Origin: Edaphovirga cremea
GTDB lineage: Bacteria > Pseudomonadota > Gammaproteobacteria > Enterobacterales > Enterobacteriaceae
Direction of reading: 5' to 3'
Length of the DNA stretch: 64,000 nucleotides
Assembly (NCBI RefSeq): GCF_003332275.1
Contig: NZ_QOVA01000007.1
Coordinates: forward strand, 124,001 to 188,000
The notes under the pieces: generated by a model
Database searches by the model: none
What the model was told of the DNA's origin: nothing
What the model saw: only the letters and a program-made list of their open reading frames with translations
Program-made: the position numbers and the translations under genes
Part shown: one piece after another, positions 19,701 through 31,573 of the stretch
How the letters are laid out: each line of letters begins with the position of its first letter
Numbering within the stretch: position 1 is the stretch's first letter

Positions 19701-19808
19701 CGCAGATTACCGCTGATGGATTGCGCCGGATCGAATTGCCAGGTGCCTTTTGTCAGCACGTTGCTGATGGTTTCATCATTGGGTGCATCGAAACCATCAC
19801 TTTGGCGA
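19701..19808 (-). repeat. Exact 108-bp inverted copy of an internal hemR segment
   Basis: Read on the minus strand, these 108 bases are identical to hemR positions 9673-9780 (codons about 228-263, peptide [15 protein letters not shown] onward). The identity is lost at both ends exactly where arn sequence begins, apart from a few bases of chance likeness (tactg) on one side. The copy is in opposite orientation to hemR on the chromosome and 10 kb away. No insertion sequence or direct repeat flanks it. Confidence 0.95.
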
Positions 19809-20360
19809 TACTGAAAAACAGCAGCGGCATGAGCGTCCAGCACAACGGCCCCAGAACCAGTCGCAACCAGACCAGTACCAGCGCCAACAAAAATCCTGAG
19901 ATCGCAATGACGCTGCCAACGACGCTTAACAGACGCAGCGGCGTGGTAGTTAAACAGGTGATCAGGTCGTACATCAGATTAATCAGGCTATATTTTGAGT
20001 CGCCATATTCGCGCTCAGCATGATGAACGGGGATTTCAATGGTTTTCCGGGCAAACGTAGTCGCCCATCGACTTGCCGGTAGCGCGCTGGATCATCCTGT
20101 TAATCAGCTTTGAAGCCGATTTACGAAACCAGGAATCGCGACGGTTTGCCCGCACCGTTCCGACCACGTCATTGCCCTGCTCAGCCGTCGCGACCAGACG
20201 TGGGATCTCTTCCGGCGGATTTTGCAGATCGGCATCCAAGGTAATGACCAGATCGCCGCTGACGTGATGGAAACCGGCCATAATCGCCGAATGTTGTCCA
20301 TAGTTGCGATTTAGCGCTACGGCAATCACATGATTAGCGGGAATTTCGGCTACCGCAGGT
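19809..20360 (-). pseudogene. arnC: arnC remnant (both ends missing, internal deletion)
   Basis: Two pieces of ArnC (undecaprenyl-phosphate 4-deoxy-4-formamido-L-arabinose transferase) are visible. The first runs from about 20330 to 20050 ([15 protein letters not shown] to GKSMGDY) and holds the [10 protein letters not shown] motif. The second runs from about 20049 to 19843 ([16 protein letters not shown] to LRLVLGP). Between them about 30 codons are deleted with a frameshift, so the first frame stops at once. Three codons after SKYS are also missing compared with E. coli. The first 70 or so residues and the last membrane part are gone. No function is possible. Confidence 0.9.
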
Positions 20361-20396
20361 TTGAAATCGTCATGGTGGATACACTAGATGAATAAC

Positions 20397-20413
20397 CTTA
20401 ATTGAACCTTAAG
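20397..20413 (+). promoter_or_regulatory. PmrA (BasR)-type box beside the arn wreck
   Basis: CTTAATTGAACCTTAAG is YTTAAK-N5-YTTAAK, the PmrA consensus, perfect on the plus strand and with one mismatch on the minus strand. It lies about 40 bp upstream of where arnC-like sequence resumes. It is probably the old arnB promoter brought next to arnC by loss of arnB. Confidence 0.5.
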
Positions 20414-20641
20414 AGAGAAAAATGATGAAATGTTTATTTATATATTGATAATTATGCAAAAATATCAATAAAATCAAGTTAATAAAATAAAACCAAATAA
20501 ATCATTCATGCTCGTTTTTATGGAAACAGAATGATTTAATGCGTCACTTCAAATTTTAAAGCGGAAAAACAAATTAAAAAAAACACCAATTGTAAGAATT
20601 GATGCTTAGTAATGACTGGATGCTTCTATCGTTGTTATTAA
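20414..20641. other. A+T-rich spacer between the arn remnants and btuD
   Basis: Very A+T-rich, with no usable reading frame and no clear terminator. It may hold the old arn upstream region and the btuD 3' end. Confidence 0.5.
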
Positions 20642-21400
20642 TTACGCCGTTCGCGTCATTAACCAATGGTGATCGTCCAAAGAGTGGAGTTGAAAACCTA
20701 CTTCAAAAACGGGGGATAATATTGCCGGCTGCATCACTTCCACTGCCGAACCGCAAGCGATGACGCTGCCATGCTGCATCAGCCACACCTGATTTGCCTG
20801 TTGCAACGTCTGATTGAGATCGTGGGCGCTGATGATCACGCTGCGTCCCGATTGGCAAAATTCATCAATGAGTTCGTTCAGCGCCAGTTTCTGCGCAACG
20901 TCGAGACTATTTTCTGGCTCATCCAGCAGCAAAAGCTGGCTATCAGGATTCAGCGTCGGCCAGACTTGCAGCAAAGACGCCGCCAACCGCACACGTTGCC
21001 ACTCACCACCAGAAAGTTGGTCCACGCTACGCGCCAGTTTATCATTTAGGCGCAATCGCAAGGTCAGGTAGGCGATCGTCTGTTCAACGTCATTCTCAGA
21101 GGCCGTAGCGGGCTGGTGCAGTGCCAGAAACTGAAAAACCGGCATCAACGATACCGGCGACTGTTGCTGGGCAAGATAAGAACGCAGGCGGGCCAGATCG
21201 CTGCCCGTGCACGCCTTCAACGGCGTGCCATTCAATACTATCTCTCCCGTTGAGGGCAGCATGCCAGCCAGACTCGCCAGCAGTGTGCTTTTCCCAGCGC
21301 CATTGGGACCAATCAGATGAACCTGCTGGCCAGACTCGACCCGCGCACTGAAGGGCAAGAGGCGTTGCGGTACGCCAACCTCATGAAGAGACAACATCAA
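20642..21400 (-). CDS. btuD: Vitamin B12 ABC transporter ATPase BtuD
   Basis: 252 residues. ABC ATPase with Walker [10 protein letters not shown] (33-41), signature LSGGEWQRVRLA, Walker B LLLLDEPENSLD and switch His in SAHDLN. It energises BtuC2 for cobalamin import from BtuF. It starts 1 bp after the btuE stop, so they are co-transcribed. Compared with E. coli the D-loop reads ENSLD instead of MNSLD, a harmless change. Confidence 0.95.
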   Translation of the reverse strand: MMLSLHEVGVPQRLLPFSARVESGQQVHLIGPNGAGKSTLLASLAGMLPSTGEIVLNGTPLKACTGSDLARLRSYLAQQQSPVSLMPVFQFLALHQPATASENDVEQTIAYLTLRLRLNDKLARSVDQLSGGEWQRVRLAASLLQVWPTLNPDSQLLLLDEPENSLDVAQKLALNELIDEFCQSGRSVIISAHDLNQTLQQANQVWLMQHGSVIACGSAVEVMQPAILSPVFEVGFQLHSLDDHHWLMTRTA

Positions 21401-21401
21401 T

Positions 21402-21953
21402 TTACTTCGCCAGTGCCAGTTTGATGGATTGCAGAATCAGGGGATCCTGCGGTTCCATATCGGGTGCGAAACGCTCAATGACTGTACCGTCACGACCGAT
21501 CAGGAATTTCTCAAAATTCCACAGGATATCGCCAGGCTGTTTTGGCTCACGGCCTTTGCTTGCCAGACGTTGATAAAACTCACTGCCTTCGGCCTGTACT
21601 GCCTGCGGTTTCGCCGCAATCAACTGCTGATACAACGGATGACGCTGCTCGCCATTGACTTCAATTTTGGTAAACATCGGGAATTCCACGCCAAAGGTTG
21701 CCCGGCAAAATTCTTGAATCTCCTCATTTGAACCGGGCTCCTGTCCGGCAAACTCGTTTGATGGGAAACCCAGAACCTCGAAACCTTGGTGATGCCAGGC
21801 TTTGTAGAGGTCTTCCAACCCTTCATACTGCTTGGTCAGACCGCATTTGGACGCCACATTCACCACCAGCAATACGGAGCCTTTATACGCGCCCAGAGTG
21901 GTAGCTTTCCGGTCAATGGTTTCTAATGCAGTATCAAAAATTGCATTGCTCAT
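21402..21953 (-). CDS. btuE: Glutathione peroxidase BtuE
   Basis: 183 residues, the same length as E. coli BtuE. Thioredoxin-fold peroxidase with peroxidatic Cys37 (NVASKCGLT), the conserved Gln (FAGQEPGS) and Trp (DILWNFEKFL). The family reduces hydroperoxides with glutathione or thioredoxin; despite its place in the btu operon it is not needed for B12 uptake. The GFPCN cysteine of many relatives, E. coli included, is Ser here (GFPSNEF), so it may depend on another cysteine such as that in EFCRATF. Confidence 0.94.
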   Translation of the reverse strand: MSNAIFDTALETIDRKATTLGAYKGSVLLVVNVASKCGLTKQYEGLEDLYKAWHHQGFEVLGFPSNEFAGQEPGSNEEIQEFCRATFGVEFPMFTKIEVNGEQRHPLYQQLIAAKPQAVQAEGSEFYQRLASKGREPKQPGDILWNFEKFLIGRDGTVIERFAPDMEPQDPLILQSIKLALAK

Positions 21954-22081
21954 TCTTTGTTATCCTTTGATTCAGCAGGTTTTATATTCTCCGTCAGCGA
22001 GAACACTGATGGACAGCGATTTTTTTAAAGAAATGCCTGGGCTACCGTCAACGCGTCGGCAACTCGAATGATGAAGAGCAT

Positions 22082-23089
22082 TCACCTTACGCTTTTTAAC
22101 CGGGTCAACAACCAGATAAATACTGGTGCCCCCAGCGTGGCAGTGACGACGCCTATCGGTAACTCGGCAGATGACAGCATAATGCGCGCCAGAACATCAG
22201 CCAGTAAAAGTATCGCGGCTCCCGCCAGCGCACAGCCTAAAAGCAAACGACGCTGATCGGTCAACCCGTTCAACCGCAGTATATGCGGGATAACCAGGCC
22301 AACGAATCCGATTACCCCGGCGATAGCGACACTCACCCCAACCAGCCAGCCGACGGCAACCACCAGAATATTACGCCACAGATGCACTGATAATCCGAGC
22401 TGACGTGCCTGTTCCTCGCCAAGCGCCATCAGGTTGAGTGCCCGCCCCTGGAAACACAACCAGATGGCAATGGGCAACAGAGAGAGCATGAGCCACTTCT
22501 GCCGCCAGTCAACGCCGCTGAAACCGCCCATCATCCAGTACATCAGTTGACGTAAATCCAGACTGGAACTGAAGTAGACGGCCCAGGTCATGACTGCGCT
22601 GCAAACGATACCCAGCGCTACCCCAACCAGCAATAAACGCGAATTGGTCAACCGGCGACGGCGCGAAAAGAACAGCAGCAGTAAGGTGATGAATAAAGCG
22701 CCAGCGACTGCGCTCAGGCTGATTAACCACACGGGCACCATCTCCTGGCCCAGGAAAACCGTCAGTACCAACGCCACACCCGCACCATTCGCCACGCCCA
22801 GTAAACCCGGTTCCGCAAGGGGATTTTCAAACAGCGATTGCATCACCGCCCCAGCGATAGCGAGGCTGGCCCCCACCGCCATGACCGCCGCCGCGCGCGG
22901 CAAACGTAGCTGCCAGACGAAAAGGCGTGAAGAATCATCCATCCAGTGTTGCGGCAAGATCCAGACATCGCCCGCGCTCAGGCTGATGACAAAGATAATC
23001 AGCAATAGCACGCCCAACAGCAGCAGGCGTCGTCGATCTTGCCAACCCTGTTGCTGTTTGAGTTGTGTGAATGTCTCGTTAGATGGCAT
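22082..23089 (-). CDS. btuC: Vitamin B12 ABC transporter permease BtuC
   Basis: 335 residues from the ATG at 23089; the frame extends 15 codons further but without family likeness. Ten-helix FecCD-type permease with [19 protein letters not shown] near residue 95 and the coupling helix region [14 protein letters not shown]. The C-terminus ([19 protein letters not shown]) is nearly identical to E. coli. It partners with BtuD. A 128-bp gap separates it from btuE, more than the usual contact spacing. Confidence 0.94.
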   Translation of the reverse strand: MPSNETFTQLKQQQGWQDRRRLLLLGVLLLIIFVISLSAGDVWILPQHWMDDSSRLFVWQLRLPRAAAVMAVGASLAIAGAVMQSLFENPLAEPGLLGVANGAGVALVLTVFLGQEMVPVWLISLSAVAGALFITLLLLFFSRRRRLTNSRLLLVGVALGIVCSAVMTWAVYFSSSLDLRQLMYWMMGGFSGVDWRQKWLMLSLLPIAIWLCFQGRALNLMALGEEQARQLGLSVHLWRNILVVAVGWLVGVSVAIAGVIGFVGLVIPHILRLNGLTDQRRLLLGCALAGAAILLLADVLARIMLSSAELPIGVVTATLGAPVFIWLLTRLKSVR

Positions 23090-23143
23090 GAAAACTGGAA
23101 TCCCGGTCACAGAGCAATTTGCTGTGGAGAACAATATAAAAAG

Positions 23144-23167
23144 AAAAGGCCGCTTTCGCGGCCTTTT
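23144..23167 (-). terminator. ihfA terminator
   Basis: Perfect 10-bp stem AAAAGGCCGC / GCGGCCTTTT with a TTTC loop and a T-run, 10 bp after ihfA on the minus strand. Confidence 0.88.
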
Positions 23168-23177
23168 ATACTTTCAC

Positions 23178-23474
23178 TTACTCTTTCGGTGTGGCATTTT
23201 CAACCCGGCTTTTTAACTTTTGCCCTGGACGGAAGGTCACCACACGGCGCGCCGTAATAGGAATGTCCTCTCCCGTCTTCGGGTTACGTCCCGGACGTTG
23301 GTTCTTGTCACGCAGATCAAAATTGCCAAAACCAGACAACTTGACTTGTTCACCATTCTCTAAAGCATGACGTACTTCTTCAAAGAATAGCTCTACCAGG
23401 TCTTTGGCATCCCGCTTGCTCAGCCCGAGCTTTTCAAACAGGTGTTCTGACATTTCAGCTTTAGTAAGCGCCAT
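23178..23474 (-). CDS. ihfA: Integration host factor subunit alpha
   Basis: 98 residues, DNABII family. Together with IhfB it bends DNA at specific sites. Seen: [20 protein letters not shown] start, and the DNA-binding beta-arm with [16 protein letters not shown] at about residues 59-74, including the Pro that intercalates into DNA. It follows pheT by 4 bp, as in the E. coli pheST-ihfA operon. Confidence 0.98.
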   Translation of the reverse strand: MALTKAEMSEHLFEKLGLSKRDAKDLVELFFEEVRHALENGEQVKLSGFGNFDLRDKNQRPGRNPKTGEDIPITARRVVTFRPGQKLKSRVENATPKE

Positions 23475-23478
23475 AGGT

Positions 23479-25866
23479 TCAATCCCTCAAGGATGCTTGG
23501 AATCGCTGTTGTAGAGCCTCTACACATCTTGCAACGGTAGCGGCAATCTCCTCTTCTTCCAGTGTACGAGCGGTATCCTGCAATACCAGACTGATAGCCA
23601 GGCTCTTGTAACCTTCTGCCACGCCCTTGCCACGGTACACATCAAACAAGTTTACGCCAACTACCTGATTTACGCCAACTTTCTTACACTCGACCAAAAT
23701 ATCGTCTGCGGAGACGTTTTCAGCGACCACAACAGCGATGTCACGACGGTTTGCAGGGAAGCGCGAAATCTCTCTCGCATCAGGCAGCACGCGGTCTGCG
23801 AGCTTATTCCACAACAATTCGAACACCACAGTACGGCCATTCAGATCGAGCTTACGCTCCAGCTCCGGGTGCACTACTCCAATGAAACCAATACGTTCGC
23901 CGTGTAAATAAATTGCGGCGCTCTGGCCCGGATGCAATGCAGGGTTAGCTTCAGTCTTGAACTGTATGGCAGATAATTTGCCAGTAAGTTCAAGAATTGC
24001 TTCAAGATCCCCCTTCAAATCATAGAAGTCAACTGACTGACGCGCCAGATCCCAATGTTCTTCGTATCGGTTGCCTGCAATCACACCTGACAGCATGACA
24101 TCCTGACGGATACCCAGATCCGCTGAACTATCAGGTACAAAGCGCAGGCCACTTTCAAATAAACGCAGTCTGTTTTGCTGACGATTCTGATTATAGACTA
24201 CGGATGATAGGAGGCCACTCCACAGGGAAAGGCGCATCGCTGACATATCAACAGAGATAGGGCTAGGCAGGATCAGGGCTTCTTCACCCGGGTGCAGCAG
24301 GGATTGAATCTTAGGATCAACAAAGCTATAGGTGATCGCTTCCTGGAAACCACGGTCGACCAGCATGGCTTTCACCCGCTTGAGCGACAGATTCGCCTCA
24401 CGGTGTTGGGTCATGATCAGGTCGGCTTTCACCGGCACATCCGGAATGCTGTTATAGCCATAAACCCGGGCGATCTCTTCCACCAGATCTTCTTCAATTT
24501 CCATATCGAAACGCCAGCTCGGCGCAACGGCCAGCCAGTGGTCACCGTTATGGCTAACGTCGCAACCCAACCGGGTCAGGATATCCGTCACCTGCGCGTC
24601 TTCTACGTGATGACCAATCAGGCGATCGAGTTTTTCCCGGCGCAACGTGATGGTTGCGGGTTTAGGCAGGGTGGCTTCTGTGGTGACATCAATCACCGGA
24701 CCGGCTTCACCCCCGCAAATGTCCAGCAGCAACTGGGTCGCACGCTCGATGGCCTTCTTTTGCAGCGCAGGATCAACGCCACGCTCATAACGATGCGAAG
24801 CATCAGTGTGCAAGCCGTAACGGCGTGCACGGCCTGTAATCGACAGAGGATTGAAGAACGCGCTTTCGAGCAGAACGTCATGCGTTTCGCCATTGACTCC
24901 GGAATGCTCACCACCAAAAATACCACCCATTGCCAGCGCTTTCTGGTGATCGGCAATAACCAGGGTATCTTCACGGAGTTTGGCTTCGCTACCATCAAGC
25001 AGCGTCAGTTTTTCTTCTGGTTTAGCCAGACGAACAATGATGCCGCCTTCAATGCGGTTCAAATCGAACGCATGCATCGGCTGCCCCAGTTCCAGCATGA
25101 CGAAGTTGGTAATATCAACCACCGCATCGATTGAGCGGATACCACTACGGCGCAGTTTTTCACGCATCCACAGTGGGCTCGACGCCTTGACGTCAATGCC
25201 TTTGATCACACGGCCCAGATAGCGCGGGCAGGCGTCGGGGGCATCAACACGAATCGGCAGTGTATCGGCAATCGTCGCGGTAACCGGATTCATCTCAGGC
25301 GCAACCAACGGCAGTTGATTGATCACTGCGACATCACGCGCCACCCCAATAATGCCCAGACAGTCAGCACGGTTCGGCGTAACGCTAATTTCAATAATGC
25401 GATCGTTGAGTTTGAGGTACTCACGGATGTCGGTGCCAATGGTGGCGTCCAGCGGCAATTCAATAATCCCGCTGTGATCCTCGGAAATACCCAGCTCAGA
25501 GAATGAGCACAGCATACCTTCTGACGGCTCGCCACGCAGTTTTGCCGCCTTGATTTTGAAATCACCCGGCAGAACGGCACCAACGGTAGCAACAGCCACT
25601 TTCAGCCCCTGACGGCAATTTGGTGCGCCGCAGACGATATCCAACAGACGATCGCCGCCGACATTGACTTTTGTTACGCGCAATTTGTCAGCATTCGGAT
25701 GCTGGCCGCATTCGACAACTTCACCCACGACAACGCCGTGGAATTCGCCAGCAACTGGCTCCACGCCGTCAACTTCCAGACCGGCCATAGTGATTTGGTT
25801 GGCCAGTTCGTCGCTACTGATGGCTGGGTTTACCCATTCACGCAACCAGAGTTCACTGAATTTCAT
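23479..25866 (-). CDS. pheT: Phenylalanyl-tRNA synthetase beta subunit
   Basis: 795 residues, as in E. coli. Order: N-terminal B1/EMAP-like tRNA-binding domain (residues about 39-148), B3/B4 editing domain, B5 domain, the inactive class II-like core and the C-terminal ferredoxin-like anticodon-binding domain. It forms the alpha2-beta2 enzyme with PheS and clears mischarged Tyr-tRNA(Phe). It is 15 bp downstream of pheS and under the pheM attenuator. Confidence 0.98.
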   Translation of the reverse strand: MKFSELWLREWVNPAISSDELANQITMAGLEVDGVEPVAGEFHGVVVGEVVECGQHPNADKLRVTKVNVGGDRLLDIVCGAPNCRQGLKVAVATVGAVLPGDFKIKAAKLRGEPSEGMLCSFSELGISEDHSGIIELPLDATIGTDIREYLKLNDRIIEISVTPNRADCLGIIGVARDVAVINQLPLVAPEMNPVTATIADTLPIRVDAPDACPRYLGRVIKGIDVKASSPLWMREKLRRSGIRSIDAVVDITNFVMLELGQPMHAFDLNRIEGGIIVRLAKPEEKLTLLDGSEAKLREDTLVIADHQKALAMGGIFGGEHSGVNGETHDVLLESAFFNPLSITGRARRYGLHTDASHRYERGVDPALQKKAIERATQLLLDICGGEAGPVIDVTTEATLPKPATITLRREKLDRLIGHHVEDAQVTDILTRLGCDVSHNGDHWLAVAPSWRFDMEIEEDLVEEIARVYGYNSIPDVPVKADLIMTQHREANLSLKRVKAMLVDRGFQEAITYSFVDPKIQSLLHPGEEALILPSPISVDMSAMRLSLWSGLLSSVVYNQNRQQNRLRLFESGLRFVPDSSADLGIRQDVMLSGVIAGNRYEEHWDLARQSVDFYDLKGDLEAILELTGKLSAIQFKTEANPALHPGQSAAIYLHGERIGFIGVVHPELERKLDLNGRTVVFELLWNKLADRVLPDAREISRFPANRRDIAVVVAENVSADDILVECKKVGVNQVVGVNLFDVYRGKGVAEGYKSLAISLVLQDTARTLEEEEIAATVARCVEALQQRFQASLRD

Positions 25867-25881
25867 GTGATATTCCCGCCC

Positions 25882-26952
<1,071 letters not shown>

Positions 26953-26973
26953 TCAGAGGGCAAAAAACAAAAA

Positions 26974-26993
26974 AGCCTCCACATAGGGAGGCT
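26974..26993 (-). terminator. pheST attenuator
   Basis: On the minus strand a stem AGCCTCC / GGAGGCT with a 6-nt loop is followed by a long T-rich run (TTTTTTGTTTTTT), between the pheM leader peptide and pheS. When charged Phe-tRNA is short, ribosomes stall on the Phe codons of pheM and an antiterminator forms. Confidence 0.88.
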
Positions 26994-27041
26994 TAGGCGC
27001 TACTTTTCGTTTCTTTTCTTACGCGCTAAAGCCCCCTGAAC

Positions 27042-27086
27042 TCAGGTGCCAAAGTAAAAAAAGAAGCGGAAAACAGCAGCATTCAT
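27042..27086 (-). CDS. pheM: pheST leader peptide PheM
   Basis: 14 codons: MNAAVFRFFFYFGT. E. coli PheM is [14 protein letters not shown]. Five of the 14 residues are Phe, which makes the peptide the sensor of the attenuator that follows it. Confidence 0.95.
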   Translation of the reverse strand: MNAAVFRFFFYFGT

Positions 27087-27172
27087 GCTTGCATTACCTT
27101 AGTAATCAACTCACAACCATTGTTAAATTCTGGCACGAAAAAGTCAATATTTCTATAAACATAAACGCAAAA

Positions 27173-27190
27173 GAGGGAGCAAGCTCCCTC
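27173..27190 (-). terminator. rplT terminator
   Basis: Perfect 8-bp stem GAGGGAGC / GCTCCCTC with a 2-nt apex and A/T-runs on both sides, 12 bp after the rplT stop. Some transcription may read through to pheM, as in E. coli. Confidence 0.8.
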
Positions 27191-27201
27191 TTTCATCTGA
27201 C

Positions 27202-27573
<372 letters not shown>

Positions 27574-27600
27574 TTATTCTGAGTTAATTAAAAAAGTTTC

Positions 27601-27819
<219 letters not shown>

Positions 27820-27850
27820 TTAATTACATGAATCAGAAAGGCGAACTAAA

Positions 27851-27876
27851 CCCACGCAGCGCAAGCACTGCGTGGG
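27851..27876 (-). promoter_or_regulatory. Hairpin in the infC-rpmI spacer
   Basis: Perfect 9-bp stem CCCACGCAG / CTGCGTGGG with an 8-nt loop, 18 bp after the infC stop. This is the region where, in E. coli, sequences from the infC end pair to form the L20-binding repressor structure. Here it may be either part of that structure or a partial terminator. Confidence 0.5.
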
Positions 27877-27894
27877 AGACGTTACTTGGAAGCC

Positions 27895-28449
<555 letters not shown>

Positions 28450-30378
28450 TTATTCCTCCAGTTGATGAAGACTTCGGCTGCGTATCTCATTAAGCAGCCT
28501 GTCTACGACGTCGTTAACATCCAGGCTTCCCAAATCTTTACCGCGGCGGGTACGGACGGCAACGTTGCCTGACTCGACCTCTTTATCACCACAGACCAGC
28601 ATGTAGGGAACCCGACGTAACGTGTGTTCGCGAATTTTAAAGCCTATCTTCTCATTTCTCAAGTCTGCTTTTGCGCGAATACCGGCATCTTGCAGCTTTT
28701 TAGTCAATTCTGCGACATATTCAGATTGGCTGTCGGTGATATTCATCACCACCACCTGAACCGGTGCAAGCCAGGTCGGGAAGAATCCCGCATACTCCTC
28801 GGTCAAAATACCGATGAAGCGCTCCATGGAGCCCAGAATTGCACGGTGAATCATTACCGGTACCTGACGATCGTTACTTTCGCCAATATAGGACGCATTC
28901 AAGCGGCCAGGTAATGAAAAGTCGAGCTGCACGGTACCACACTGCCACGCACGATCCAAACAATCATGCAAGGTAAATTCAATTTTTGGTCCGTAGAATG
29001 CCCCTTCACCCGGCTGATATTCGAATGGAATTTCGTTTTCAGTCAGTGCTGCCGCCAGATCGTCCTCGGCACGGGTCCATAATTCGTCGCTGCCAATACG
29101 TTTTTCAGGACGGGTGGATAATTTCACCTCAATCTTGTCAAAACCAAAGGTGCTGTACATGTCGTACACCATCTTGATGCAACTGTTGACCTCATCACGC
29201 ACCTGCTCTTCGGTACAGAAGATGTGCGCATCGTCCTGGGTAAAACCACGGACGCGCATCAGGCCATGCAGGGAACCCGACGGCTCATTGCGATGACAGC
29301 TACCGAATTCAGCCATACGCAACGGCAGATCGCGATAGGATTTCAAACCCTGATTGAAGATCTGTACGTGACCTGGGCAGTTCATCGGCTTAATGCAATA
29401 CTCACGGTTCTCAGACGACGTGGTAAACATGGCCTCTTTGTAGTTATCCCAATGCCCGGTTTTCTCCCACAGTACCCGATCCATCATGAACGGACCTTTT
29501 ACTTCCTGATACTGGTAGGATTTAAGCTTCATGCGCACAAAAGCTTCGAGCTCGCGGAAGATAGTCCAGCCGTCGTTATGCCAGAACACCATACCCGGCG
29601 CTTCTTCCTGCATGTGGTAGAGATCAAGCTGCTTACCGATTTTACGGTGATCGCGCTTGGCCGCCTCTTCCAGACGTTGCAGGTAGGCGTTCAGTTGTTT
29701 CTTGTCAGCCCAGGCGGTGCCATAAACGCGTTGCAGCATTTTGTTTTTGCTGTCGCCACGCCAGTAAGCACCAGAAATTTTCTGTAGCTTGAAGTGATGG
29801 CAAAAGCGCATGTTCGGTACGTGCGGACCACGGCACATATCGACATATTCTTCGTGGTGATAAAGGCCGGGGCGATCGTCATGGCTGATATTCTCATCGA
29901 GAATCGCCACTTTGTACTCTTCACCACGGGCGGCAAATGTGTCGCGGGCTTCCTGCCAGCTCACTTTTTTCTTCACCACGTCATAATCTTTGTCGGCAAG
30001 CTCATGCATCCGCTTTTCCAGCAGATCCAGATCTTCCTGGGTCAGTGAGCGATCGAGATCGACATCATAATAGAACCCGTTATCAATCACCGGACCAATA
30101 GCCATTTTGGTATCTGGCCACAACTGTTTGATCGCATGACCCAACAGGTGCGCGCAAGAGTGACGCAAAATTTCCAGGCCATCCTGATCTTTGGTGGTGA
30201 TGATGGCGAGTTGCGCATCGGATTCGATAAGATCGCTGGCATCAACCAGTTCACCGTTGACGCGCCCGGCGATGCAGGCTTTCGCCAGACCAGGACCGAT
30301 ATCAAGCGCGACATCAAAAGGGGAAACGGGATGATCGTACTGACGCTGACTTCCATCAGGAAGGGTAATTACTGGCAT
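28450..30378 (-). CDS. thrS: Threonyl-tRNA synthetase
   Basis: 642 residues, as in E. coli. TGS domain (1-62), HxxxH editing domain ([10 protein letters not shown]), class II core with the Zn ligands, and C-terminal anticodon-binding domain ending [16 protein letters not shown] stands 6 bp before the ATG. First gene of the thrS-infC-rpmI-rplT-pheMST-ihfA cluster. Its translation is autoregulated through the leader hairpin listed separately. Confidence 0.98.
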   Translation of the reverse strand: MPVITLPDGSQRQYDHPVSPFDVALDIGPGLAKACIAGRVNGELVDASDLIESDAQLAIITTKDQDGLEILRHSCAHLLGHAIKQLWPDTKMAIGPVIDNGFYYDVDLDRSLTQEDLDLLEKRMHELADKDYDVVKKKVSWQEARDTFAARGEEYKVAILDENISHDDRPGLYHHEEYVDMCRGPHVPNMRFCHHFKLQKISGAYWRGDSKNKMLQRVYGTAWADKKQLNAYLQRLEEAAKRDHRKIGKQLDLYHMQEEAPGMVFWHNDGWTIFRELEAFVRMKLKSYQYQEVKGPFMMDRVLWEKTGHWDNYKEAMFTTSSENREYCIKPMNCPGHVQIFNQGLKSYRDLPLRMAEFGSCHRNEPSGSLHGLMRVRGFTQDDAHIFCTEEQVRDEVNSCIKMVYDMYSTFGFDKIEVKLSTRPEKRIGSDELWTRAEDDLAAALTENEIPFEYQPGEGAFYGPKIEFTLHDCLDRAWQCGTVQLDFSLPGRLNASYIGESNDRQVPVMIHRAILGSMERFIGILTEEYAGFFPTWLAPVQVVVMNITDSQSEYVAELTKKLQDAGIRAKADLRNEKIGFKIREHTLRRVPYMLVCGDKEVESGNVAVRTRRGKDLGSLDVNDVVDRLLNEIRSRSLHQLEE

Positions 30379-30399
30379 GATAATTCCTTATCTACAGTG

Positions 30400-30420
30400 G
30401 TGACCCACACGACAGATCAC
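30400..30420 (-). promoter_or_regulatory. thrS translational operator hairpin (tRNA-Thr anticodon mimic)
   Basis: On the minus strand the leader 22-42 bases before thrS reads GTGATCTGTCGTGTGGGTC and closes as a hairpin (GTGA...TCAC) with CGTG in the loop, imitating the tRNA-Thr(CGU) anticodon. E. coli operator domain 2 has nearly this sequence at the same place; ThrRS binds it and blocks the ribosome. Confidence 0.75.
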
Positions 30421-30825
30421 ATATAGTAATATATTATTGAATTGTATCAGTTAGTTATCAGCGTTATCCAGCTTCACTCTGCCAGATATAGGCACGCATA
30501 GGTACACAATTAAAATGCACTATGTTGCGACGCTATAACCTGCCCGCGATACTACCATCAAACAAATTCCCTATTCCATCACTTCGAACCTTATCCCTCC
30601 CTTCTTTGTGGATAAATAGCTTGTGGATAAACAAATGCCAAAACCATCATGCTTCTACAATACGTAGCCTTGCATAACATTATGGAAAAAAGCACGTTAT
30701 GAGCCCACAGCCTGGAATTGCTGTTTATTATAGGGTTGTCTGCGGAAGGATAGGATGGCGCTCAGCGGTGGATTAACGAAGAGGGTGAGGCATTCTTTAG
30801 AAGTAAAAGCTGAAGTAAAGCGCCC
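30421..30825. other. Spacer upstream of thrS with two DnaA boxes
   Basis: No credible gene. It must hold the thrS promoter(s). Two perfect DnaA boxes in direct repeat (TGTGGATAA at 30607-30615 and 30622-30630) stand 15 bp apart. Weaker TTATCCxxx matches are found at about 30463 and 30590. Confidence 0.6.
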
Positions 30826-31035
30826 TCAGGATTCAGGCCGTGCCTCAAGAAATGCTTCTGAATGGGTTTGACTTAACATAGTGATATCGCTGAATACAAC
30901 CACCTTATTTGCATCAACTGCATAGCCACATTTCTTGCAAACAAGATGGCTGACGGATTGGGCATAGGGTTGCGTTGTAGGCGCTGTGAAACGGTCAAAC
31001 CCACAGTTTTCGCAAAAAATTTTTATATCGGGCAT
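30826..31035 (-). CDS. Small zinc-ribbon protein, function unknown
   Basis: 69 residues from the ATG at 31035 (MPDIKIFCENCGFDRF); a longer start at 31077 is possible. Two CxxC pairs (FCENCGF at residues 6-12 and VCKKCGY about 30 residues later) form a rubredoxin/zinc-ribbon knuckle, with acidic and polar sequence after it. I do not recognise a named family. It is alone on the minus strand between thrS and the phage-like genes. It could be a nucleic-acid-binding or protein-binding accessory factor; nothing in the sequence decides. Confidence 0.65.
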   Translation of the reverse strand: MPDIKIFCENCGFDRFTAPTTQPYAQSVSHLVCKKCGYAVDANKVVVFSDITMLSQTHSEAFLEARPES

Positions 31036-31300
31036 GTCTATTGTAACCGCGCTGTTGAAAAGCAAGGTCACAAGCATAGCACATTTAGGACTATTCTGAT
31101 AGCCGTCCGTAGATTTTAAGCAATGGTTTTCACTCCATTACACCCCCGCGCAATAAATTGACCAAGGGGAAATCCGAATTTTGGGGCGAGAGCGCAATTT
31201 CTCAGCTTCTGAAAAGTACATAGAGGAGGAAACTGCAACTAAAAAAGTCTAAAGTTGTATTCTCTGTAGAATCTGGATAGCAACACGAAAGGCTCAGGAA

Positions 31301-31498
31301 ATGGTAAAGTTAACCAAGCAGCAATGCATTATTCTGACCGGCTTTACCGGTGTTTTGCACGGTGAGTTTGAATGGTTTCACGAAGATTTGGAGCATCGAC
31401 TGGGACGAGAAGTCCAGACATCGGAATTGGGATACCCTGAATTCATTGCAGAATGCAAACTGTTATATGCCGACGATTTTGAGTCGTTGATGCCTTGA
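31301..31498 (+). CDS. DUF7736-like small protein, phage-associated
   Basis: 65 residues (MVKLTKQQCIILTGFTGVL). The pattern TGFTGVLHGEFEWFHEDLE followed by LGREVQTSEL resembles DUF7736, a small domain known mostly from phages and prophages, where a histidine-containing 'LGRPVxTHEL' block is typical; here the His is Ser. AAAGG lies 9-13 bp before the ATG. Function unknown. With the DinI-like gene after it, it suggests a prophage remnant. Confidence 0.6.
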   Translation: MVKLTKQQCIILTGFTGVLHGEFEWFHEDLEHRLGREVQTSELGYPEFIAECKLLYADDFESLMP

Positions 31499-31573
31499 AC
31501 CCAAACGCACATAATTTTTGCTCCCCCACGCAAGACCACTTCTGGCCTCTTGAATCTGCTGGCGACTCGCATA

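Noticed and set aside
20036-20329. 97-codon frame in the arn region as an intact small glycosyltransferase
   Set aside because: It is the middle of ArnC with a frameshift at its end; it lacks the N-terminal half of the GT fold and the membrane part.
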